A DNA stretch of 7,251 nucleotides from Bacteroidota bacterium (GTDB lineage: Bacteria; Bacteroidota; Bacteroidia; Flavobacteriales_F; PHOS-HE28), in the NCBI GenBank assembly GCA_023428865.1, contig JAEYWT010000254.1:1-7251 (forward strand), given 5' to 3'. Positions 1-6,500 of this stretch are shown piece after piece; the first letter of the stretch is position 1, and the number at the start of each line of letters is the position of its first letter. The notes beneath the pieces are model-generated. The model made no database searches, had not been told where the DNA came from, and worked only from the letters and a program-made list of their open reading frames with translations. Position numbers and translations under genes: made by a program.

Positions 1-510
1 GTGGCTTGTGCGGTGGGCTTCGTTGCAGGTGTAAGCACCATCACCAGCGAAAGTGATCGATACCTCTACCTGCCTTCGGCGTTCCTCTGCGTCCTATTGG
101 GCACCATCATCTCTTGCATCGCAAGCCGCACCATTCGGTGGAGCATAACGCTCCTCCTATCTATCGCAAGCATCGTCCTCTTGAAGCAGAACCATGCGAA
201 CTGGACGGAAGCATCGCGGATCACCGAACGTTGTATTCGCGCCTTTCCCAAAGGAAACGTACCCGGTCGCGTTTGGGTAACCGGTCTGCCGAGCGAACAT
301 CGTGGAGCCTTCATCTTCCGTAATGGATTTCCTGAAGCTGTGGCATTGAGCGGCGGACATGCTGACCAAGTGATCGTTGTTCCGCCTACCGTAACGCTTG
401 AAACGGCGCTACGGGCCGGCTTTGTTCACCGTGGCGACGTGTACCGCTTCGCACCTAGGGATGCGGTGCTGGTCTGGAACAACGACACGTATACGGTTCA
501 CAGCGACTGA
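1..510 (+). CDS. C-terminal part of a multi-pass membrane protein, probably a membrane glycosyltransferase (5' end outside window)
   Basis: The frame is open from the first base, so the GTG there is probably an internal codon of a longer gene. The visible 169 residues begin in a membrane region. A motif ESDRYLYLPS (about residues 17-26) lies at the start of a hydrophobic helix (about 22-42), and a second helix follows at about 46-62. A soluble tail of about 105 residues comes next, with an NW..A segment (68-71) and RGAFIFRNGFPEA (101-113). The SDRYLYLPS motif at a helix start is typical of large integral-membrane glycosyltransferases and TMTC-like proteins; the tail would then face the periplasm. 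The sugar donor and acceptor cannot be read from this fragment. It ends in TGA, 59 bp before the next gene on the same strand. Family assignment is by motif memory, not alignment. Confidence 0.6.
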   Translation: MACAVGFVAGVSTITSESDRYLYLPSAFLCVLLGTIISCIASRTIRWSITLLLSIASIVLLKQNHANWTEASRITERCIRAFPKGNVPGRVWVTGLPSEHRGAFIFRNGFPEAVALSGGHADQVIVVPPTVTLETALRAGFVHRGDVYRFAPRDAVLVWNNDTYTVHSD

Positions 511-569
511 TCCGGTGCGATTAGGATTCGATGCGGATCCGAAGTATCTTGGGATTCTAACCCTCTCCC

Positions 570-980
570 ATGACCATCGAACCCCCCATGCACGAAACGC
601 GCTTAGCGACGATCGAACGGCAGCGACCCGATGTACTCGTGATCCGATATCGGGAAGAGATCACCTTCGATGTGCAAGGCATCGCCGAAGTGATCGCCAC
701 CTGCGAACGTGTGGCTGGGCGGGAGGAGTTCGGCGTAGTGAGCGTGTTACCGGAGAACGGTGAAATGAGCTTGGCCGCCATGCAGCAAGAGCACAGCACC
801 GATGGCTTCGGCAAACGTGTTCGCGCACATGCCATCGTAGCCTTGGGTAGCTTGTTCCGCAAGCTCAGCGAGATCCACTACAACTACCATCCGCAAGAGC
901 ATGAGGTACGCATGTTCGGCACCGTGGATGAAGCAGTGACCTGGGTGCGGGCTCGACTAGGTGGAGAGGCCGTGGCGTGA
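570..980 (+). CDS. Small STAS/SpoIIAA-like domain protein, function unknown
   Basis: This encodes a 136-residue soluble protein with no signal peptide or membrane segment. It alternates short strands and helices: strand DVLVIRYREEI (about 27-37), a helix at about 41-54, strand FGVVSVLPE (about 58-66), a long helix around 87-106, then strand EVRMFGTVDEAVTWV near the C-terminus. The ending 'strand, then D-E-A-x-x-W-helix' is typical of STAS/SpoIIAA-like single-domain proteins of Bacteroidota, which lack an assigned enzymatic activity. A second ATG at 588 (MHETRLA) could be the true start, because the first strand begins only after it; neither start has a Shine-Dalgarno site. The 59-bp gap upstream (511-569) contains no clear promoter. 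The gene converges with the small minus-strand gene ending at 1040. Coding status is likely; the fold assignment is a guess from pattern. Confidence 0.7.
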   Translation: MTIEPPMHETRLATIERQRPDVLVIRYREEITFDVQGIAEVIATCERVAGREEFGVVSVLPENGEMSLAAMQQEHSTDGFGKRVRAHAIVALGSLFRKLSEIHYNYHPQEHEVRMFGTVDEAVTWVRARLGGEAVA

Positions 981-1027
981 GCGTTGCCCGTTACAGGGGA
1001 ACGTTCATTCCAGTCGACTGGGCATCC

Positions 1028-1060
1028 AAAAAAAACGGCTCACGGCTCCAGCCCCACGAT
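1028..1060 (-). terminator. Possible weak terminator of the dxs-kinase-small gene run (T8 tract)
   Basis: On the minus strand the stop codon of the 52-codon gene is followed within five bases by an uninterrupted run of eight T (plus-strand A8 at 1028-1035). Only a short GGCT/AGCC stem just before it can be drawn, partly inside the coding end. The T-run at the end of a convergent gene pair suits intrinsic termination, but the stem is too short to be convincing. Confidence 0.25.
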
Positions 1061-1198
1061 CTTGCCATCCTTCACCACCCACACCTTGGTGCCGTGCATG
1101 CGGGCTACGCGGCGGGCTTCCTTGGCAGCTTCCTTCATGGCTTTCGCCACAGCGGCGAAGAACTCTTCCGCCTCGGCTGTCTGCTTCTTCTTGCTCAT
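1040..1198 (-). CDS. 52-residue small protein, putative antitoxin-like partner of the upstream kinase
   Basis: The ATG at 1198-1196 overlaps the TGA of the kinase gene (1197-1195) as ATGA, and the frame runs to TGA at 1042-1040. The protein has two parts. Residues about 3-34 are rich in Lys, Glu, Ala and Arg and should form a charged helix; residues 36-52 read GTKVWVVKDGKIVGLEP, a likely beta-hairpin around DGK. From memory, small proteins with a charged N-terminal helix and a 'G-x-x-V-x-V-x-x-D-G-K' tail sit directly downstream of zeta-like P-loop kinases in many bacteria, so an antitoxin or regulatory partner role is plausible. It has no ribosome-binding site of its own, so translation probably depends on ribosomes ending the kinase frame. 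That coupling would be disturbed by the kinase frameshift only if the shifted frame stops early. No catalytic residues are recognisable. Confidence 0.7.
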   Translation of the reverse strand: MSKKKQTAEAEEFFAAVAKAMKEAAKEARRVARMHGTKVWVVKDGKIVGLEP

Positions 1199-1723
1199 GG
1201 ATATTGATCCAAGGGTAAAGGAACTGCTCCAGAATTCTCATACACCGCCCATGCGTCGGCCAACGGGCGATAATGGTGTTCAAAGTTATACCATCCACGC
1301 ACGTAACGCCGCCGCACATCTTCCGGTGGCACATGGTGCCCGCCCTGTTTCACTCGGTGCGCCACACGCTTAAGCGCCAGTTCAGGGCTTTCCAAGCGAA
1401 GGAAAAGCATTTCCACGACGTAACCTTGCTCCTTCATGCGTTGGATACGCTCCACGTACGTGCGTCCGCTCAAGGTACTCTCCAAGGCGAAGGAAATTCG
1501 TGCGTTCGTCAGCCGGTCCAGCTCGGAAAGTAGCAACCGGCGCCGCACGGGCTGCCAACTCGGGATGGAGCGGTGACAAACCCGATGCGATCAAGTCCGC
1601 GTTCACGAAATGGCGAATGCCCTGCGCGTCGGTAAGGAGCTTCCTCGCGAACGTCGTCTTCCCCGCCCCATTTGGACCGGCGATGATGATACAGCGGGGT
1701 TTCGTCTTTCGAGGACGAGCCAT
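1195..1723 (-). pseudogene. Zeta-toxin-like P-loop kinase, frameshifted near 1540
   Basis: The first frame (ATG at 1723) gives a 61-residue N-terminal part. It holds a Walker A motif GPNGAGKTT at residues 16-24 and NADLIASGLSP at 41-51, as in zeta toxin/PezT-like kinases. The homology then breaks: the same frame turns into unrelated sequence and stops only at 1382, while the frame one base over carries the rest. That part begins RLLLSELDRL and includes FALESTLSGRTYVERI, then a kinase C-terminal half with VAHRVKQGGHHVP and RPLADAWAVYENSG, ending in TGA at 1195. Joining the halves at 1540-1545 needs one base removed or two added, and gives about 176 residues, usual for this family. Zeta kinases phosphorylate UDP-sugars; whether this subgroup does so is unknown. 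The gene starts 9 bases after the dxs stop, presumably in one operon. Either it is a true pseudogene or there is an assembly error. Confidence 0.85.
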
Positions 1724-1732
1724 TCCGCCAAG

Positions 1733-3673
1733 TTACGCGCTCACTTTTACCGCCCTCCCTTTCGCCGGAAGCATCTCCTTCACCGTCGCTATCAGCGCTT
1801 TCTCATCGAACCCACACTCGGCGTATAGCTCAGGCTGCGTGCCGTGCTCGATCCACCGGTCTGGGATCCCAAGGCGCTTCACATGGGCGTGGTAGCCGTG
1901 GTCGGCCATGAACTCGAGGACCGCGCTGCCCATGCCGCCTTGGATGCAGCCGTCCTCAATGGTGACCAAATGTTTGAACTTGCCAAAGACCTCGTGCAGT
2001 AGTAGTTCATCGATCGGCTTGGCGAAACGCATGTCGTAATGCGCCACGCTGTAGCCTTCTGACTGTAGCACATCGATGCCTTTCGCGGCGATGTTGCCGA
2101 TGTGGCCGATGCTGAGCACGGCGATATCGTTTCCAGAGCGCACCTTCCGTCCCGTGCCGATCTTGATCTCCTTGAAGGGTGTCTTCCACTCGGTCATCAC
2201 GCCTTCGCCACGCGGGTAACGGATGCTGAACGGACCGTGATCCTTCAACTGGGCCGTGTACATGAGATCGCGCAGCTCCTCCTCGTTCATCGGTGCGCTC
2301 ACGATCATGTTCGGGATACAGCGGAAATAAGCGATGTCGAAGGCGCCGTGGTGCGTGGGGCCTTCGGCTCCGGCCAAACCGCCACGGTCCAGGCAGAATA
2401 CCACGTGCAATTTCTGCAGGGCCACATCATGCACCACTTGATCGTACGCGCGCTGCATGAAGCTGCTGTAGATGTTGCAGAACGGCACCATGCCTTGGGT
2501 GGCCATACCGGCACTGAAGGTGACCGCATGCTGTTCGGCGATGCCCACATCGAACGCACGATCGGGCATGGCCTTCATCATGATGTTGAGTGAGCAGCCG
2601 GTGGGCATGGCAGGTGTGACACCCACGATGCTGGGGTTCTTCTCGGCCAGCTCCACGATGGTGTGGCCGAACACATCCTGGTACTTCGGGGGCTGTGGGC
2701 TCTTGGGCACCACCTTGATGATCTCGCCAGTCTCTTTGTTGAAGAGGCCGGGCGCGTGCCACACGGTGGGGTTGCCTTCCTCCGCGGCCTTGTACCCCTT
2801 GCCCTTCATGGTGATCGTGTGCAGGATCTTGGGGCCAGGGATGTCTTTCAGGTCTTGCAGCACCTTCACCATACGCTCCACATCGTGCCCGTCCACTGGG
2901 CCGAAGTAGCGGAAGTTGAGGCTTTCGAAGAGGTTGCTCTGTTTCAGTAACGCGCTCTTCACGGCGTTCTCCACCTTCTGGGCGATGGACTGCGCGTTGG
3001 GGCCGAACTTGCTGATCTTCCCGAGCAGGTTCCACACCTCGTCCTTCACCTTGTTGTAGGTGTGGCTGGTGGTGATGTCGGTCAAATATTCCTTCAATGC
3101 CCCAACGTTGGGGTCGATGCTCATGCAATTGTCATTCAGCACCACCAACATGTCAGTATTCGCGCCACCGGCATGGTTCAATGCTTCGAAGGCTTGGCCG
3201 GCCGTCATGGCGCCATCGCCGATGATGGCCACGCTATGACGGTCGGTCTCCCCTTTCAATTTGCTGGCCACCGCCATGCCCAAAGCCCCGCCGATGCTGG
3301 TGCTGCTGTGGCCCACACCGAACGTGTCGTATTCGCTCTCGCTCCGTTTAGGGAACCCGCTGATCCCTTTATGGATCCGGTTGGTATGGAACACATCCTT
3401 ACGGCCCGTGAGGATCTTGTGCCCGTAGGCTTGATGCCCCACATCCCACACCAGTTGGTCATAGGGTGTATTGAAGACATAATGCAGAGCCACGGTAAGC
3501 TCAACCACGCCAAGGCTGGCACCGAAGTGGCCGCCCTTAACGCTGACCACATCGATGATGAAATCGCGTAGCTCATTGCAGACCTGGCCGAGTTGGTCTT
3601 CGGACAGTTTCCGGAGGTCGTCCGGTGTCTGGATCCGGTCGAGCAGGGGATAGGCCGGGCGGGTGGAGTTCAT
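1733..3673 (-). CDS. dxs: 1-deoxy-D-xylulose-5-phosphate synthase
   Basis: This cytosolic thiamine-diphosphate enzyme condenses pyruvate with glyceraldehyde-3-phosphate to form DXP, the first step of the MEP route to isoprenoids and a precursor of thiamine and pyridoxal. The 646 residues match the family length. Visible features are KGGHFGASLGVVELTVALHY near residues 46-65, VGHQAYGHKILTGR (78-91), and the ThDP/Mg motif GDGAMTAG (152-159) with LNDN (179-182). The catalytic glutamate sits in GIAEQHA (E380), followed by DRGGLAGAEGPTHHG (429-443). All three transketolase-type domains are therefore present. ATG at 3673 is preferred over an in-frame TTG at 3679, two codons upstream. The gene leads a leftward run with the kinase and small protein genes and is divergent from nuoA. 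It ends in TAA. No missing key residue was seen. Confidence 0.97.
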   Translation of the reverse strand: MNSTRPAYPLLDRIQTPDDLRKLSEDQLGQVCNELRDFIIDVVSVKGGHFGASLGVVELTVALHYVFNTPYDQLVWDVGHQAYGHKILTGRKDVFHTNRIHKGISGFPKRSESEYDTFGVGHSSTSIGGALGMAVASKLKGETDRHSVAIIGDGAMTAGQAFEALNHAGGANTDMLVVLNDNCMSIDPNVGALKEYLTDITTSHTYNKVKDEVWNLLGKISKFGPNAQSIAQKVENAVKSALLKQSNLFESLNFRYFGPVDGHDVERMVKVLQDLKDIPGPKILHTITMKGKGYKAAEEGNPTVWHAPGLFNKETGEIIKVVPKSPQPPKYQDVFGHTIVELAEKNPSIVGVTPAMPTGCSLNIMMKAMPDRAFDVGIAEQHAVTFSAGMATQGMVPFCNIYSSFMQRAYDQVVHDVALQKLHVVFCLDRGGLAGAEGPTHHGAFDIAYFRCIPNMIVSAPMNEEELRDLMYTAQLKDHGPFSIRYPRGEGVMTEWKTPFKEIKIGTGRKVRSGNDIAVLSIGHIGNIAAKGIDVLQSEGYSVAHYDMRFAKPIDELLLHEVFGKFKHLVTIEDGCIQGGMGSAVLEFMADHGYHAHVKRLGIPDRWIEHGTQPELYAECGFDEKALIATVKEMLPAKGRAVKVSA

Positions 3674-3683
3674 GGGCAATGAA

Positions 3684-3691
3684 CAAAAGTA
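3684..3691 (-). promoter_or_regulatory. Candidate -7 promoter element for dxs (TACTTTTG)
   Basis: Read on the minus strand, TACTTTTG fits the Bacteroidota -7 consensus TAnnTTTG exactly. It ends 10 bases before the dxs ATG, so transcription would begin only a few bases before the start codon (a very short leader). No TTG-type -33 element is seen at the expected distance, which lowers confidence. Confidence 0.4.
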
Positions 3692-3769
3692 AGCGGATGA
3701 TCGTTCGCGGAGGACTGTTCCCGGTGGAGATCAACGCGACGGATGTGGATCTATTGCCGACGAACGCTC

Positions 3770-3800
3770 CCCCAAATGTGCTAGGGCACTACATTTGGGG
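3770..3800. repeat. Perfect 10-bp inverted repeat overlapping the nuoA promoter region
   Basis: The arms CCCCAAATGT (3770-3779) and ACATTTGGGG (3791-3800) are exact reverse complements separated by 11 bases. An alternative fold pairs GTGC (3778-3781) with GCAC (3786-3789) around the loop TAGG, giving a 12-bp stem with a three-base bulge. There is no T-run after it, so it is not an intrinsic terminator. Its right arm contains the candidate -7 element of nuoA, so a dimeric regulator's operator is the simplest reading. A hairpin in a longer transcript started further upstream is also possible. Confidence 0.6.
3790..3797 (+). promoter_or_regulatory. Candidate -7 promoter element for the nuo operon (TACATTTG)
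   Basis: TACATTTG is an exact match to the Bacteroidota TAnnTTTG element. It would place the transcription start a few bases downstream, about 15-25 bases ahead of the GTG start candidates of nuoA. No TTG lies at the usual -33 spacing; the nearest upstream one, 3754-3756, is too far. The element is embedded in the right arm of the inverted repeat. Confidence 0.45.
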
Positions 3801-3824
3801 CCCATCCATCCCGCAACCGTGCCA

Positions 3825-4196
3825 GTGGAAGCCATTTCAACCCCCAACGACTACGTTCCGGTCCTGATCCAGACGGCTATTGCCGTGGGTTTCGTCGGCT
3901 TCGCTCTTTCGGCGGCCGCTTGGCTGGGTCCGAAGATCAACGGAAAGAAGAAGGACGAAAGCTTCGAGTGCGGCATTGAGCAGCAGGGCAACGCACGCAG
4001 GCCCTTCAGTGTGAAGTACTTGCTTATCGCCATCCTCTTCGTGCTCTTCGATGTGGAAGTGATCTTCCTCTATCCTTGGGCGGTGAACTTCAAGGCGCTC
4101 GGGGCCATTGGATTCCTGGAAATGGTGGTCTTCGTCTTCTTCGTGATGGCGGGCCTCTACTACGTGTTACGGAAGGGTGTAATGAAGATCGAATGA
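3825..4196 (+). CDS. nuoA: NADH-quinone oxidoreductase subunit A
   Basis: This is a small inner-membrane subunit of the complex I proton-pumping arm, next to the quinone cavity. From GTG at 3825 it is 123 residues with three membrane helices (about 11-34, 64-84 and 93-115). The first loop carries the family hallmark FECGIEQQGNARRPFSVKY (47-65, with Cys49), and helix 2 carries FDVEVIF with the conserved acidic residues Asp76 and Glu78. There is no ATG near the 5' end. GTG at 3825 or at 3819 is likely; TTG at 3795 is in frame but lies inside the candidate promoter element, so it is disfavoured. It is the first gene of the nuo operon, and its TGA overlaps the nuoB ATG (ATGA). The identity is certain; the exact start is not. 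Confidence 0.93.
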   Translation: MEAISTPNDYVPVLIQTAIAVGFVGFALSAAAWLGPKINGKKKDESFECGIEQQGNARRPFSVKYLLIAILFVLFDVEVIFLYPWAVNFKALGAIGFLEMVVFVFFVMAGLYYVLRKGVMKIE

Positions 4197-4759
4197 GCGA
4201 GCTGCAAAAGACCGACAGGCCAAAGCCGAGCATCGTGACCGCGCCCGATGGGCATAGCGGCTCGGGCTTCTTCGCCACCAGCGTGGACCAGGCGATCGGC
4301 TTGGCACGCGCCAACAGTTTGTGGCCCCTGCCCTTCGCCACCAGCTGCTGCGGCATCGAGTTCATGAGCACCATGAGCTCGCATTACGACCTGAGCCGCT
4401 TCGGCATGGAACGCCTCAGCTTCAGCCCTCGCCAGAGCGACCTGTTGATGGTGATGGGCACCATCGCCAAGAAGATGGCCCCCGTGTTACGCGACGTGTA
4501 CATGCAGATGGCCGAGCCCAAATGGGTGCTGAGCATGGGCGCCTGTGCCTGCACCGGCGGCATCTTCGACACCTACAGTGTGTTGCAGGGCATCGACCGG
4601 GTGATCCCGGTGGATGTCTATATCCCCGGCTGCCCGCCACGACCCGAGCAGGTGATCGATGGCATCCTGAAGATCCAGGAACTGAGCAAGAACGAGAGCC
4701 TGCGCCGCCGCTACAGCAAGGAATACCAGGACCTCCTGGCCAAATACGCCATCGACTGA
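4193..4759 (+). CDS. nuoB: NADH-quinone oxidoreductase subunit B
   Basis: NuoB is the peripheral-arm subunit that holds cluster N2, the last Fe-S centre before quinone. At 188 residues it is of normal length. Cluster ligands are visible as the tandem pair Cys52-Cys53 in SCCGIEF, Cys118 in GACACTGG and Cys147 in PGCPPRPE. Other family motifs are SPRQSDLLMVMGT (78-90) and GIDRVIPVDVYIPG (133-146). The ATG is chosen because it overlaps the nuoA stop as ATGA and the protein then has the usual short variable N-terminus before FATSVDQAI. Upstream in-frame extension into nuoA is an artefact. The stop codon overlaps nuoC by one base. Confidence 0.97.
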   Translation: MSELQKTDRPKPSIVTAPDGHSGSGFFATSVDQAIGLARANSLWPLPFATSCCGIEFMSTMSSHYDLSRFGMERLSFSPRQSDLLMVMGTIAKKMAPVLRDVYMQMAEPKWVLSMGACACTGGIFDTYSVLQGIDRVIPVDVYIPGCPPRPEQVIDGILKIQELSKNESLRRRYSKEYQDLLAKYAID

Positions 4760-5268
4760 TGCCGGGGTTCGTAGCGAAAGCACACCGTGACCAACTGGTG
4801 AAGGACCGCATCGCGGCTTTCGGTGAGAAGGTGACCGCAGTGGAACAGGAGCGTGACCTGCTCTGCATCCACGTGAAGAAAGACACCTTGCACACGCTGT
4901 TGCGCACCTTGAAGGAAGAGCTGGGCTTCCACTTCCTCACCACCTGCTGCGGCATGCATTTCCCCGGTGAAGCACAGGAATTCGGCATGGTGTACCACTT
5001 GCACAACATGCGCGAGGGCCACCGCATCCGCGTGAAATGCCGCACCACGGCCAACGACCTGGAGTACCCCACCACCACCGACCTGTGGCCCACAGCCAAC
5101 TGGATGGAGCGCGAGGCGTGGGACTTCTTCGGGATCAAGTTCAAGGGCCACCCGGACCTACGCCGTATCCTCAACATGGAGGATTTCCCTGCGTTCCCGC
5201 TGCGCAAGGACTATCCCTTGGAAGACCCCACCCGTCAGGATAAGGACGACAGATTCTTCGGACGATGA
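4759..5268 (+). CDS. nuoC: NADH-quinone oxidoreductase subunit C (30 kDa type)
   Basis: NuoC is a peripheral-arm subunit that packs against NuoD and NuoB and carries no cofactor. It has 169 residues and is a stand-alone protein, not the NuoCD fusion of enterobacteria. The C-terminal signature is clear: WMEREAWDFFGIKFKGHPDL (115-134), RRILNMEDF (135-143) and PLRKDYPLEDP (147-157). The FGMVYHLHN region at about 75-83 is also typical. The start ATG shares its A with the nuoB stop (TGATG), and the stop overlaps the nuoD start by four bases, so the bounds are well fixed by context. Confidence 0.96.
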   Translation: MPGFVAKAHRDQLVKDRIAAFGEKVTAVEQERDLLCIHVKKDTLHTLLRTLKEELGFHFLTTCCGMHFPGEAQEFGMVYHLHNMREGHRIRVKCRTTANDLEYPTTTDLWPTANWMEREAWDFFGIKFKGHPDLRRILNMEDFPAFPLRKDYPLEDPTRQDKDDRFFGR

Positions 5269-6500
5269 GCCAGCAGCCACCCACCGATTTCTGGGCCAAG
5301 GACCTGGTCGAAGGCCGGGACATGAGCGAACTAACCACGCTCAACCTGGGTCCTACGCACCCGGCCACGCACGGCATCTTCCAGAACATCCTTACCCTGG
5401 ATGGCGAGATCATCCTGGATGCCAAGCAGACCATCGGCTACATCCACCGGGCGTTCGAAAAGCTCGCCGAACGCCGGCCGTTCTATCAGATCACCACGCT
5501 GACGGATCGGATGAACTACTGTAGTGCACCCATCAACAACATGGGCTGGCACATGACCGTGGAGAAGCTGCTCAACATCGACCTTCCGCAGCGCGTGCAG
5601 TACATGCGGGTGATCGTGATGGAGCTAGCGCGCATCGCCGACCACATCATCTGCAACACCATCATCGGGCAAGACGTCGGTGCCACCACTCCGTTCCTTT
5701 ACGTGTATCAGTGGCGCGAGAAGATCTACGAGGTATACGAGGAGATCTGCGGCGCACGCCTCACCACCAACATGGGCCGCATCGGCGGTTGGGAGCGCAA
5801 TTGGAGCGACACGGCCTGGGCCAAGATCAAGGCCATCGTGAAGGATCTGCCTGCCGGACTGAAGGAGTTCGACAACATGCTCCTTCGCAACCGGATCTTC
5901 ATGGACCGCACCATCGGTTGCGGCCCCATCAGCGGCGAACGTGCCCTGGCTTATGGCTTCACCGGGCCCAACCTGCGCGCGGCCGGCGTGGACTACGATG
6001 TGCGCGTGGCCGATCCGTACAGCAGCTACGACGAGTTCGACTTCATCATTCCCGTGGGCACCAACGGAGACACCTACGACCGGTTCACCGTGCGCCAGGA
6101 AGAGATGCGCCAGAGCCTCTCCATCATCCGCCAGGCCATGGAGAAGCTGGACAAGCTGAGCGACAAGACCACCTTCCGCGGCGATGTGCCCGAGTGGGTA
6201 TTGCCGCCGAAGGAAGAGGTGTACAGTGCCATGGAGCCGCTGATCTGGCACTTCAAGATCGTGATGGGCGAGACCGACGTACCGGTGGGCGAAGTGTACC
6301 ACTGCGTGGAAGGCGGCAACGGCGAACTGGGTTTCTACCTGGTGAGCGACGGCGGACGGGCACCTTTCCGCCTGCACCTGCGCCGACCTTGCTACATCTA
6401 TTACCAGGCCTTCCCCGAGATGATCAAAGGCAGCATGTTGAGCGATGCGATCATCACCATGAGCAGCATGAACGTGATCGCAGGTGAACTGGACGCATGA
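5265..6500 (+). CDS. nuoD: NADH-quinone oxidoreductase subunit D (49 kDa type)
   Basis: NuoD forms the quinone-binding chamber of complex I together with NuoB. The 411 residues contain LNLGPTHPATHG (26-37), TLTDRMNY (78-85) and TTNMGRIGGWERNW (167-180). His36 and Tyr85 align with the quinone-headgroup His and Tyr known from Thermus Nqo4. The C-terminal part has QAFPEMIKGSMLSDAI, leading to an ending of GELDA in place of the more common GEVDR. This family descends from the large subunit of NiFe hydrogenases but lacks the nickel ligands. The ATG at 5265 overlaps the nuoC stop as ATGA; an internal ATG at 5322 would remove only 19 residues and is less likely. The stop overlaps nuoE by four bases. 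Confidence 0.97.
   Translation: MSQQPPTDFWAKDLVEGRDMSELTTLNLGPTHPATHGIFQNILTLDGEIILDAKQTIGYIHRAFEKLAERRPFYQITTLTDRMNYCSAPINNMGWHMTVEKLLNIDLPQRVQYMRVIVMELARIADHIICNTIIGQDVGATTPFLYVYQWREKIYEVYEEICGARLTTNMGRIGGWERNWSDTAWAKIKAIVKDLPAGLKEFDNMLLRNRIFMDRTIGCGPISGERALAYGFTGPNLRAAGVDYDVRVADPYSSYDEFDFIIPVGTNGDTYDRFTVRQEEMRQSLSIIRQAMEKLDKLSDKTTFRGDVPEWVLPPKEEVYSAMEPLIWHFKIVMGETDVPVGEVYHCVEGGNGELGFYLVSDGGRAPFRLHLRRPCYIYYQAFPEMIKGSMLSDAIITMSSMNVIAGELDA

Noticed and set aside
509..539. GATCCG / CGGATC inverted repeat after the first gene
   Set aside because: Six-base arms 19 bases apart with no T-run; expected by chance and partly due to the palindromic GGATCC.
999..1021. Palindromes GAACGTTC and CCAGTCGACTGG between the convergent genes as a plus-strand terminator
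   Set aside because: The stems are short once a loop is allowed, and the plus strand continues with an A-run, not a T-run.
984..1373. Plus-strand frames over the small gene and kinase 3' half
   Set aside because: They run antisense to the kinase and small gene, have Ala/Pro/Ser-rich translations, and show no motif or sensible start context.
1535..1550. Programmed frameshifting in the kinase gene
   Set aside because: There is no slippery A/T-rich heptamer at the switch point, only GC-rich sequence, so a mutation or sequence error is more likely.
2427..3128. 233-codon frame on the same strand as dxs but out of frame
   Set aside because: It lies wholly within dxs and translates to His/Arg/Gln-rich shadow sequence; dxs itself is intact.
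4543..4560. Extra cysteine in NuoB (GACACTGG) as an altered N2 ligand
   Set aside because: The four usual ligands are all in place, and a second Cys in this motif occurs in many ordinary NuoB proteins.
4422..5207. 261-codon antisense frame across nuoB/nuoC
   Set aside because: It spans two well-supported genes on the other strand and translates to Arg/Ser/Cys-rich sequence without domain character.
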